From the IMG/VR virus record IMGVR_UViG_3300031951_000197, positions 1-55,578 of that record: a DNA stretch of 55,578 nt, one strand, 5' to 3'. The position numbers and the translations under genes are program-made. Below the pieces are notes generated by a model. That model saw only the letters and a list, made by a program, of their open reading frames with translations. It made no database searches and had not been told where the DNA came from. Within the stretch, counting starts at the first letter, position 1. Each line of letters begins with the position of its first letter. Below are positions 1 through 6,005 of the stretch, piece after piece. The stretch comes from a virus.

Positions 1-495
1 CTCCATTCGCAAGCGACCCTCGGCGAGATAGCAGTCGGTCAAGAATCCGTCTGCCCCAATGACGACGATCTGATCGGTCTCCAGCACTCGACCTCGTTCC
101 TTGATCTCGTGCCAAATGCGAGGCTGATTCGGGCTCGCCCCTGCCTCGAAGTCGCCTTTGAGATCGTTCGGTATCGCTCGCATTGTTGCCTGAGCCCATA
201 GTGACAGCGCAACCGTTCCCTCGGGGAGTTTCGTCATCGCTTCGGTGATGAGTTCGTAAGGGTCTCCGCCCTCACCGATCATTTCGACCGCTTGGCTCCT
301 GCCGACAATGGCGAATAGTCGCACGATCGGCTCGCCCTCTCGGGGCTCAAGTGTTGGCTGTCCTTCCTCGTCTGCGCCGAGTAGTCCGATCTCCGAGATA
401 TCGCTCGGCTCGATCTCGTTGGTCGGGTAGTTCTTGCCGTACACGAGCGAGAAGTGATCTCGCATTAGTTCGGCGATCTTTCGCACTTGTCTCAT
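1..495 (-). CDS. hypothetical protein, truncated at window edge
   Basis: An open frame of 165 codons starts at the ATG at 495 behind a good ribosome binding site (GGAG 9 bases upstream) and runs off the window without a stop, so only the N-terminal part is visible. The product begins MRQVRKIAEL and is mixed alpha/beta in character, acidic, without signal peptide or membrane segment. Its ATG overlaps the stop of the next upstream gene (ATGA), which puts it in the same transcription unit as the AAA+/VWA pair. I do not recognise a domain. The position suggests a partner or substrate of that pair, but this is only inference. Confidence 0.7.
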   Translation of the reverse strand, partial: MRQVRKIAELMRDHFSLVYGKNYPTNEIEPSDISEIGLLGADEEGQPTLEPREGEPIVRLFAIVGRSQAVEMIGEGGDPYELITEAMTKLPEGTVALSLWAQATMRAIPNDLKGDFEAGASPNQPRIWHEIKERGRVLETDQIVVIGADGFLTDCYLAEGRLRME

Positions 496-689
496 TGTTG
501 TTTCTCCTTGTTGGTGTGTTGGTGAGGACTCTCGCCCTCGGTGTCCGACTCTAGATCAGAGTCGGGGTCTTGTGGTGTTTTCTTGTTGGGCTTCGTTGGT
601 GGGTCTCTCACGATCTCGACTGCGAACACGGAGAGCCCGAGCAGTAGCCATTGACCGACATCGGCGAGGAACTTTCGTAGGGCTGACAT
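492..689 (-). CDS. small single-span membrane protein
   Basis: A 65-residue product with one hydrophobic segment (WLLLGLSVFAVEIV, about residues 14-27) followed by a charged, Pro/Asp/Glu/Lys-rich tail of about 35 residues that is probably disordered. It starts 2 bases after the VWA gene stop and its own stop overlaps the next start (ATGA), so it is translated within the AAA+/VWA operon. It could anchor that complex to the membrane, or be a small holin-like protein; neither can be shown from sequence. Confidence 0.6.
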   Translation of the reverse strand: MSALRKFLADVGQWLLLGLSVFAVEIVRDPPTKPNKKTPQDPDSDLESDTEGESPHQHTNKEKQQ

Positions 690-690
690 C

Positions 691-2073
691 TCAGTCTCCC
701 TGAAAGTAGTAGGGCTCGGCGGTCTTAGGCGTTGCGCCCCGACCGAGTGCCTTCAGTAGTCGTACTGCGTCGGCGGTGTTGTGAGCGTAGAGCCCTCGCT
801 CGCTTGCGATGATCTTGCGACAGTCGTCTCTGAGTGCCGAGAATGAGGCTCGGGTATGAGTGCAAACTCCACCGTCAGTCACCCAAATAAAAGGCTCGCC
901 TTTTCGGTGGTGCTTCGCCCCTATCCGTAGTGCCTCGCCATCGACTCCGTTACCTGCGCCGTGTCTCAATGTCTCGGGTACTTCACGCACTCGGCGAGTA
1001 CCGTCTGCGAGATACCTGATCTCGCCGAGACCGCCTCGCTCCGTGTATCCGAGCACGACCGCACCGCCAGCCGTTGTCAGTATCGCCTCGATGTCTCGCT
1101 CGGTGAGGCTCATTGACCCCGAGCAGTCGATCACGACAACACCACCACGACCTCGCTTGCGCCTTCGGAATATCCGAGAGTCGGGGTCGGTGATCTCTCG
1201 TGAGACTTGCCCGACCGCCGAGCCCCGGGGGCTGGCCGCCCAACTGCGACCGAGTGACCCTGAAGGGTGCTTAGATCGCTCGTCTATCGGGAATAGTTGG
1301 TACTTGTCCCATAGTCCGTTGTCGCCTTGTTGCTTCTCGGGAAGTTCGGGCTTCTCGTTTGACTCTCGGGACTCTCGGGACTTTGCCTCGGCGAGTTTCT
1401 GCTGTGTCTTTTGGTCAATGAGAGCGAGTGATAATGCGGTATCGAGTAGTAGGTCAGCACCGACCCTCATTGTCTCGGTGTCGCTGATGTCCATTCGCTC
1501 ATCGGATAGGAGCAACGCTCGCTGGTGTACTGCCCTTTCGATATTCCACTTGATCGTGCGCCGATGCTGAGCGATTACCTCGCCGAGTTTCGGGTGGTGT
1601 TTTCTGATCGTGCGATAAACGCCTGTCTCGCCTTTGGTGTTGAGTGATCTCGCCCATAGGTCGAATAAGACTGGGTGAGCCTTTTCTGCGCCGATCATTC
1701 CAACGAGAGCGCCGACTCTGCGAGAGTCAATGCTTCCGACTGTCTGATCGGCGAGGTCGTGCCGAGCGAGGAGACCTTGCGCCGTTACCACTCGTGCCAA
1801 CGGTAGGTGAGCGAGCACCTGATCTACTTGGTCGATATCGCAGTTCTCGCACCGAGTCCTGATCTCTGCGATGTCGTTTTCGTAGTCGAGTCGTGAGATC
1901 ATCATCGCTACAAGTCGGGTCGATCTGCCTCGTTCGTTGTCGTCAAACTCGGCGGTGACTTTCAGCCCTTGCCGATCGGCGGTTGGTGAGCCTGAGCCCA
2001 CCGACCACCGTTCGACCTTGCCGATCTCGGTCTGCCGTTGTGGTGGCAGTAGTTCGGGTCTCGGCTTCGTCAT
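691..2073 (-). CDS. VWA-domain protein, CobT/MoxR-partner type
   Basis: A 460-residue protein whose C-terminal third is a von Willebrand A domain: VVVIDCSGSMS near residue 316 is the metal-binding MIDAS motif (DxSxS), preceded by a basic linker (RRRKRGRGG) and followed by FIWVTDGG near residue 395, the usual second MIDAS aspartate. The N-terminal 300 residues are helical and charged and carry a CxxC-like pair (RCENC). In the MoxR/VWA families such proteins work with an AAA+ ATPase to insert metals or remodel protein complexes. The start overlaps the stop of the ATPase gene (ATGA), so the two are coupled. Domain call is firm; substrate unknown. Confidence 0.85.
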   Translation of the reverse strand: MTKPRPELLPPQRQTEIGKVERWSVGSGSPTADRQGLKVTAEFDDNERGRSTRLVAMMISRLDYENDIAEIRTRCENCDIDQVDQVLAHLPLARVVTAQGLLARHDLADQTVGSIDSRRVGALVGMIGAEKAHPVLFDLWARSLNTKGETGVYRTIRKHHPKLGEVIAQHRRTIKWNIERAVHQRALLLSDERMDISDTETMRVGADLLLDTALSLALIDQKTQQKLAEAKSRESRESNEKPELPEKQQGDNGLWDKYQLFPIDERSKHPSGSLGRSWAASPRGSAVGQVSREITDPDSRIFRRRKRGRGGVVVIDCSGSMSLTERDIEAILTTAGGAVVLGYTERGGLGEIRYLADGTRRVREVPETLRHGAGNGVDGEALRIGAKHHRKGEPFIWVTDGGVCTHTRASFSALRDDCRKIIASERGLYAHNTADAVRLLKALGRGATPKTAEPYYFQGD

Positions 2074-2807
2074 TGTGTCACCTGCGCCACTAGCAAGGCT
2101 TCGATGATCTCGTCTGCCATATTGCGAAACACCATACGAGCCGAGGACTCGATACCGAGTACTGGACTAATGCGAGCGAACTCTAAGAACGCTCTCAGGC
2201 TGGCTCGCTCGCCTTCGGGTCGGTCGCATAGTTGGCTCGCCATATGGCGCAAGTTCTCGGGCAGTCGGTCGAGTGCGTCAGGGTGAGGCGTGTCAATGCG
2301 AATGGCGATCGGGAAGCGGTCAAGCAGAGCCTCGGGCAAGTCTCGCAAGTCCTCGACATTGGTTGTCGCTACTGCCGAGAAGCCGACACTCGGCGTCAGT
2401 ATCTCGCCTGTGTCATCGTTGCGCCATTGAGCCGACTCGGGACTATCGAGCAGGTTGAGCAGAGTACCGAGGACATCGCCTGAAGCCTTGTCGATCTCAT
2501 CGACCACGAGCCGAGCGCCTTCACGCCACGCCAAAATGCCGAGCCCTTCGTGGTAGGCGTAGCCGTCTTTGACTCGCTTCCAAAATCCCGTGAGCCGTTC
2601 ATCGGTCATGTCTGAAGTGCAAGTGAGGCGGTAGGCGTTGCGGTTGTTAGTGCCGTATTTGATACCTGCGGTGGTCTTGCCAGTACCCGGTACTCCGTAG
2701 AGCAGGACTCGATCTGAGCCAGCCCTAAGAGCGTCGTGGAAGTTCCGCCAACAGTCGGGCATATGCCGACCTTCGGTGGTGGTGGTGGTTGTGGTTGTTG
2801 TGTTCAT
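2070..2807 (-). CDS. MoxR/CobS-type AAA+ ATPase
   Basis: A 245-residue single-domain AAA+ protein. Walker A is GVPGTGKTT (about residue 39), Walker B is LVVDEID (about residue 100), and sensor/arginine-finger features follow (ATTNVEDLRDLPEALLDRF). The short GTGKT-DEID-LLDRF pattern and the VWA gene immediately downstream are typical of MoxR/CobS ATPases, which act on protein complexes together with a VWA partner. I place the start at 2807 (MNTTTT...) because AAGG lies just upstream; an upstream in-frame ATG at 2849 lacks such a site and lies in the operator-like region. A run of nine Thr codons follows the start. Confidence 0.88.
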   Translation of the reverse strand: MNTTTTTTTTTEGRHMPDCWRNFHDALRAGSDRVLLYGVPGTGKTTAGIKYGTNNRNAYRLTCTSDMTDERLTGFWKRVKDGYAYHEGLGILAWREGARLVVDEIDKASGDVLGTLLNLLDSPESAQWRNDDTGEILTPSVGFSAVATTNVEDLRDLPEALLDRFPIAIRIDTPHPDALDRLPENLRHMASQLCDRPEGERASLRAFLEFARISPVLGIESSARMVFRNMADEIIEALLVAQVTQ

Positions 2808-2856
2808 TGTTGCCTTTCCCCGATCGCCTTTCGATCGGTGGTCAAGCAAAACTAGC

Positions 2857-2873
2857 GAACGGTCTAACCGTTC
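2857..2873. promoter_or_regulatory. perfect 7-bp inverted repeat, candidate operator
   Basis: GAACGGT-CTA-ACCGTTC is a perfect dyad with a 3-base centre. It lies 50 bases upstream of the AAA+ start, inside the about 205-bp gap between this operon and the small HTH gene at 3013-3186. The geometry suits a dimeric repressor site. No regulator can be assigned with certainty; the HTH-like protein next door is the obvious candidate. Confidence 0.45.
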
Positions 2874-3012
2874 ACAACCTCGGCACTTTTATTTTCTCGG
2901 CGTTGTTTTCTTGTGTAATCGGCGGTATCCTCGCCGACCCTTTGGGGGCAACCCGATGTCATTTTTTTTTTGCGCGAGCCCCCGCAAGGACTCCGCTTCA
3001 TTTGTCGGTAGC

Positions 3013-3186
3013 TTATCGGTAGCGCCACTCCCAGCCCACTTGTCGGTAGTGCTGAAAGACGTATTGCTCCATTGCTTTATTGGTAGTGTTGTACTTGGAA
3101 GCAATTCCTTTATACGACATCCCACTGTTCAGCTCTTTGTGGATTACTTCTCTTAGCCCTGCCGGCACTTCGGTTTTTTTTGCCAT
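3013..3186 (-). CDS. small helix-turn-helix-like protein
   Basis: A 57-residue basic protein (MAKKTEVPAGLREV..., ending GWEWRYR) starting at 3186 behind AGGAAA. The stretch VIHKELNSGMSYKGIASKY followed by NTTNKAMEQYV resembles the HTH found at the N-terminus of terminases and resolvases. The middle matches in style the HTH that opens the phage R terminase (34580-36565). It lies just upstream of the AAA+/VWA unit and may regulate it. Too short for certainty. Confidence 0.5.
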   Translation of the reverse strand: MAKKTEVPAGLREVIHKELNSGMSYKGIASKYNTTNKAMEQYVFQHYRQVGWEWRYR

Positions 3187-3262
3187 GTCTTTTCCTGTCT
3201 AGGTACAGCGTGACCCATAAGTTTATGGCACCGATTGACCAACCGATTATGTATTTAATCAC
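3110..3262 (-). CDS. conserved small membrane protein, GTG start
   Basis: A 50-residue product beginning (V)IKYIIGWSIGAINLWVTLYL and then LDRKRHGK: one transmembrane helix followed by a basic tail. It starts with GTG at 3262, overlapping the stop of the preceding gene, and its C-terminal third overlaps the HTH gene in another frame. A homologue with the same length of helix and the same LDRKRHGK tail lies at 36830-36919 in phage R. Conservation of the protein between two diverged sequences, in spite of unusual start codons in both, is the main evidence that this is a gene. Function unknown. Confidence 0.6.
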   Translation of the reverse strand: MIKYIIGWSIGAINLWVTLYLDRKRHGKKNRSAGRAKRSNPQRAEQWDVV

Positions 3263-3392
3263 GCAGGTTTTCTATCTGTGCCCACTTCTTGTATGCGCGT
3301 TTGTCGCTCCACCTTCGGGAGGCCACGGCGATAACTGCGAGCATGTAGTTGGCCAAGCACACTGCTACTACGGTTTCAAAAAAATGGCTCAT
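3255..3392 (-). CDS. small membrane protein
   Basis: A 45-residue product (MSHFFETVVAVCLANYMLAV...) with a hydrophobic N-terminal helix (about residues 6-24) and a basic C-terminus (RRWSDKRAYKKW). Its ATG at 3392 overlaps the stop of the 62-residue gene upstream (ATGA), and its stop overlaps the GTG of the next gene, giving a chain of translational coupling. No homologue was seen in phage R. Confidence 0.55.
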   Translation of the reverse strand: MSHFFETVVAVCLANYMLAVIAVASRRWSDKRAYKKWAQIENLRD

Positions 3393-3577
3393 TGCATTCC
3401 TTTTCTAATTGTCACGATTGACATTGCCATTTGTTGGCAACTGATAACTGTCTCGGCTTCAAGTCCTTCGCTTGCTGCCATGAGTTTGTCAAGTGTTTCT
3501 TCGGTTACGTCTTCGTCTGCCAGGATGGTTTCTACCAGCATGTCGATGAAGACTTTCTCTTGGTTAATTGTTGTCAT
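3389..3577 (-). CDS. small acidic hypothetical protein
   Basis: A 62-residue, acidic, helical product (MTTINQEKVFIDML...). The start at 3577 has a strong Shine-Dalgarno (AAGGAGG, 6 bases upstream). It overlaps the end of the Zn-ribbon gene by 14 bases and its stop overlaps the next start. No domain recognised. Confidence 0.6.
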   Translation of the reverse strand: MTTINQEKVFIDMLVETILADEDVTEETLDKLMAASEGLEAETVISCQQMAMSIVTIRKGMQ

Positions 3578-3704
3578 TGCTTTCCTCCTTGAGTTCTATC
3601 ACTCTGTTTGCTCGCTTCTTGCAGGCATGTGTCGGGGGCTCTACTGGGCGTATGTAAAGAGTTATCTTTGCACCGCAAGCCTGACATTTCCATACCTGTT
3701 TCAT
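3564..3704 (-). CDS. small zinc-ribbon protein
   Basis: A 46-residue protein with VWKCQACG near the N-terminus, then ITLYIRP, EPP and HACKKRAN, giving CxxC plus His/Cys, a plausible zinc site. Start at 3704 overlaps the WhiB stop (ATGA). A clear homologue occurs in phage R at 42968-43099 with the same ITLYI.P.EPP.H.CKK.AN pattern, which supports it as a real gene. It probably binds nucleic acid or protein; role unknown. Confidence 0.7.
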   Translation of the reverse strand: MKQVWKCQACGAKITLYIRPVEPPTHACKKRANRVIELKEESNDNN

Positions 3705-4030
3705 CGCTGCCTTTCAAACTTACCGCTGACCGGATTGAATACCAACGTTGCAGCTTTACGCCTATCGCTGAGTATCCGATTGCGTTCTGCCGGAGTCAAC
3801 CCACCCCACACACCGAAGCGTTCCTCGTTGTTGAGAGCAAACTCCAGGCATCGTTCACGCACGTCGCACTTAGCACAGAACTCGTTGACCGCATAGTTCT
3901 TGCGCTTGCTTTGTCCTGCTTCAAAGTAGAACAATTCTGGCGAACTACCAAGGCAGTAAGCGTCATCTCTCCATGTCATGTCGGCATCTTTCAATGCCCA
4001 CAGATCATCGTCCCATGCTGAGTCTTTCAT
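3701..4030 (-). CDS. whiB: WhiB-family iron-sulfur regulator
   Basis: A 109-residue protein with the WhiB signature: an N-terminal Cys (DDAYC, residue 26), then FCAKCDVRERC (C-x2-C-x5-C) and the G-rich turn GVWGGLTPAER followed by a basic tail. WhiB proteins carry a [4Fe-4S] cluster, bind the host primary sigma factor and adjust transcription; they are restricted to actinobacteria and their phages, so this gene fixes the host phylum. The start overlaps the upstream stop (ATGA). It sits among small regulatory-type genes after SSB and the Rpf-like gene. Confidence 0.92.
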   Translation of the reverse strand: MKDSAWDDDLWALKDADMTWRDDAYCLGSSPELFYFEAGQSKRKNYAVNEFCAKCDVRERCLEFALNNEERFGVWGGLTPAERNRILSDRRKAATLVFNPVSGKFERQR

Positions 4031-4278
4031 TTGACATCATAGAAAGGTTCAGCTCGCCATTGTGAAGGCGTGTGGTTCTTGGCTATGTCTTGTTGGTGTG
4101 CTTTGTCTTCCATGAGCCGCACTATAGGTATACACGGATCAGAACCGTCATAAAAGTCCTCTTCTTCTTGTGCTGTCATGGGTAAACCATCGTGTGTTTC
4201 GCATACCGGCGGACCACAGAATCCTCTCTCAAGACCGTAACGAATCCAATCGTCATAGCCCATTGGTTCCTTGCTCAT
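4027..4278 (-). CDS. conserved phage protein with THDG motif
   Basis: An 83-residue acidic protein with a region shared with the phage R gene at 41741-41983: C.GP.VC.THDG.P, EEE, G.DPCI.I.RL.ED and NH.PS.WR. Two Cys and the His/Asp cluster could bind metal. I use the start at 4278 (MSKEPMG) because it overlaps the stop of the gene upstream (ATGA), as in the rest of this operon, in preference to an ATG 27 bases earlier. It lies next to WhiB in both phages, so the two may work together. Function unknown. Confidence 0.75.
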   Translation of the reverse strand: MSKEPMGYDDWIRYGLERGFCGPPVCETHDGLPMTAQEEEDFYDGSDPCIPIVRLMEDKAHQQDIAKNHTPSQWRAEPFYDVK

Positions 4279-4832
4279 TTGTGTACCTCGTATTCGACTG
4301 GCCACGCATAACGTAGGCAGTTGTTGTTTGATAAGCCAGCTGGTGGTACGAACACACCTCGCTCGCTGTCAAACCAACCGTACAATGATTTACGTATGAA
4401 CACAACCTTCTGTTGATCGTACGTTGCTTCGTTCGCCCAGAACGTGCCAGATAATTCACGTCCACCGTAGTACTCGAATGTTCCTGAGCCATTGCTCGTT
4501 GTCCAGTTACCGAATGCACCTCGGAATGTTGCGCCCTCACCATAAGACACACTTGCACGACCTACGTGTTGCGGGTCCTGGCCCGTTTCGCACTGCGCTA
4601 CATCGTTCATGAAGCGTTGAGTAAAGATAACTTTGCCCTTGAACTCTGAGTAAGGGTCTAACGCATCAGTGGCCGCTCGCATCTGACCTAGTGCTTCGTC
4701 CCACCGGTGTTCGTATAACACATCAGCGGCGAATACCGGGGGCGATCCGGTGAAAGCAGAGGGGGCCAGCGCTTCCGCTGACCCCCCACTTGCTACACAC
4801 ACAACAACACACAAAAGAGTTGCTAGTCGCAT
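4275..4832 (-). CDS. secreted Rpf/transglycosylase-like protein
   Basis: A 185-residue protein with a signal peptide (MRLATLLCVVVCVASGGSAEA) followed by a domain that resembles resuscitation-promoting-factor/lysozyme-like transglycosylases: MNDVAQCETGQDP (candidate catalytic Glu in CETG), then FRGAFGNWTT, FEYYGGRE and ANEATYDQQKVVF. In Rpf proteins this fold cleaves peptidoglycan glycan strands. The homologue at 43105-43668 keeps all of these motifs. It is separate from the M15 endolysin and sits in the recombination/regulation module, so a role other than end-stage lysis is possible. Fold call moderate. Confidence 0.65.
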   Translation of the reverse strand: MRLATLLCVVVCVASGGSAEALAPSAFTGSPPVFAADVLYEHRWDEALGQMRAATDALDPYSEFKGKVIFTQRFMNDVAQCETGQDPQHVGRASVSYGEGATFRGAFGNWTTSNGSGTFEYYGGRELSGTFWANEATYDQQKVVFIRKSLYGWFDSERGVFVPPAGLSNNNCLRYAWPVEYEVHK

Positions 4833-4894
4833 CTTGTCTCCGTTTCTGTTGGGACCCGTAGGTCTTGCCTTGTCGGTTCCAGTCTGCGACTGGC

Positions 4895-5293
4895 TTAAAA
4901 GGGCTCCTCTTCAGCGCCCTCGAAGAATGTCTGCTGGAATGCTTGCACTCCAGAGCTGACCGCTTCTGCACCAACGCTAGCACAGTCCCACCGCAATGAC
5001 AACCCGCAGTTGTCGACGATGATCTGCACCTTTTCTGCCTTGGTTCCATCTTTCTTGTCGTACTTGCGCTTCTCAAGACGACCAACGACTATGACCTCGT
5101 TGCCTTTTGCAATGCTGCCTGCAATGTTCTCGGCGAGTTTGTCGAAAGCAACACAGTCATGCCATGTTGTTTCTTTCTCGTCCTTGACCTTGCGATTTGT
5201 GGCAACCGAAAAGGTGCACACTGCCATGCCATTATTTGTGAACTTGAGTTCGGGGTTCTGTCCGGCCTTGCCCACAATGCTGATCTGATTCAT
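4895..5293 (-). CDS. ssb: single-stranded DNA-binding protein
   Basis: A 132-residue OB-fold SSB: MNQISIVGKAGQNPELKFT, FSVATNR and the WHDCVAFDKLAENI block are diagnostic, and the protein ends in the acidic tip EEEPF that recruits partner proteins. The start overlaps the stop of the nuclease gene (ATGA). SSB here would serve the recombination system (RecT, YqaJ) encoded just upstream. The phage R counterpart is at 42588-42971. Confidence 0.92.
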   Translation of the reverse strand: MNQISIVGKAGQNPELKFTNNGMAVCTFSVATNRKVKDEKETTWHDCVAFDKLAENIAGSIAKGNEVIVVGRLEKRKYDKKDGTKAEKVQIIVDNCGLSLRWDCASVGAEAVSSGVQAFQQTFFEGAEEEPF

Positions 5294-5652
5294 TTGCTCT
5301 CCTTGTTTATTGCTGCACCGTATCCGGCTTCACGCAGCAAGGTGATTAACTGCTCCAACTCCATTACGGCGTAGGACTTAAGTGCGTCGCCTTTACCTCG
5401 ACGCTTGACTACAAGTATGCCGTGCTCGGCAACCGCATTCAAACGTTCTTGTTCTGTTTCGGTTAGCCACTCTGACAACTTCATTTCTTTATGGTTCTTG
5501 CATTCCCAAACAAGCGGGCCAGTGCCGGTGATGTCACCTTTGTCATTGGTGCCATGCAGGGCTCGGCGCTCAGCGTATGGAAACCCATTTGCTTTGAGCA
5601 CCTCGACCACCTGCGTTTCAAACGCTGTCCCCTTCTGTCTGTTCTTCGACAA
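5290..5652 (-). CDS. PD-(D/E)xK nuclease, Holliday-junction resolvase-like
   Basis: A 120-residue protein with KGTAFETQVVEVL, AERRALHGTNDKGDITG and VWECKNHKEMKLSEWL, giving the E...GD...ExK arrangement of the PD-(D/E)xK superfamily, as in small archaeal-type resolvases. I choose the TTG at 5652 (MSKNRQKGT) since AGGA lies 6 bases before it and the N-terminus then matches the phage R homologue at 44239-44574 (MSKQRAKGT); an upstream ATG at 5679 would add 9 residues. It probably resolves or trims branched DNA during recombination or packaging. Confidence 0.78.
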   Translation of the reverse strand: MSKNRQKGTAFETQVVEVLKANGFPYAERRALHGTNDKGDITGTGPLVWECKNHKEMKLSEWLTETEQERLNAVAEHGILVVKRRGKGDALKSYAVMELEQLITLLREAGYGAAINKESK

Positions 5653-5830
5653 GGCCAATCCTTTCTGCTTCCTCCGCAATCAGTGAGCGCAAGGTATACG
5701 ACACACTCTTGTCACGCTGTTTAGCAATCGTCAGGATTGTTGTTAGTTGTGACTCGGTAAGCCGAAGCGCCACCATCTCGGTGGTGCGCTCGACACCGTT
5801 AGGGTCAACGGTTCTACGCGCTGGCACCAC
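5618..5830 (-). CDS. small ribbon-helix-helix-like protein
   Basis: A 70-residue product starting with tandem GTG codons at 5830 behind AGAGG. TTEMVALRLTESQLTTIL followed by KSVSYTLRSLIAEEAER has the beta-strand/helix/helix pattern of CopG/Arc-type DNA-binding proteins. It overlaps the nuclease gene by 35 bases. A non-homologous small gene occupies the same place in phage R (44081-44242). Likely a small transcription regulator. Confidence 0.55.
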   Translation of the reverse strand: MVPARRTVDPNGVERTTEMVALRLTESQLTTILTIAKQRDKSVSYTLRSLIAEEAERIGLVEEQTEGDSV

Positions 5831-6005
5831 GCACCGCCTCTCTGCCTATAACTGTCCCAATAGGGTGAATGAAAGAACTGAGACGGGCGACTTCTGCTCG
5901 CAAGCGTTCAATCTCATCAGCGGCTTGACCGTTGATATGCCATGAATCGCAATAATCGCAGTCCAACTTTGAATCCCGTAGTCGGGTCACAATGTCATCA
6001 CTCAT
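5814..6005 (-). CDS. small protein containing the block shared with phage R
   Basis: A 63-residue protein (MSDDIVTRLRDSKLDCDYCD...), with a CDYCDSWH cluster and a short coiled-coil (ADEIERLRAE). The segment from DDIVTRL to IERLRAE is identical, at the DNA level over 96 bp, to part of the gene at 36555-36830, which carries a different N- and C-terminus. Start overlaps the end of recT. Function unknown; a shared docking or DNA-binding module is possible. Confidence 0.65.
   Translation of the reverse strand: MSDDIVTRLRDSKLDCDYCDSWHINGQAADEIERLRAEVARLSSFIHPIGTVIGREAVRGASA
5904..5999. repeat. 96-bp exact repeat, copy 1
   Basis: Bases 5904-5999 are identical to 36627-36722, including synonymous sites. 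All other homologous genes of the two arms that I compared differ at many positions. The copies lie in the coding sequences of two otherwise different small genes. Confidence 0.9.

Noticed and set aside
860-1570. A 236-residue plus-strand frame opposite the VWA gene
   Set aside because: It is antisense to a gene with clear domain motifs; its product is Ser/Arg/Pro-rich as expected from the biased complement.
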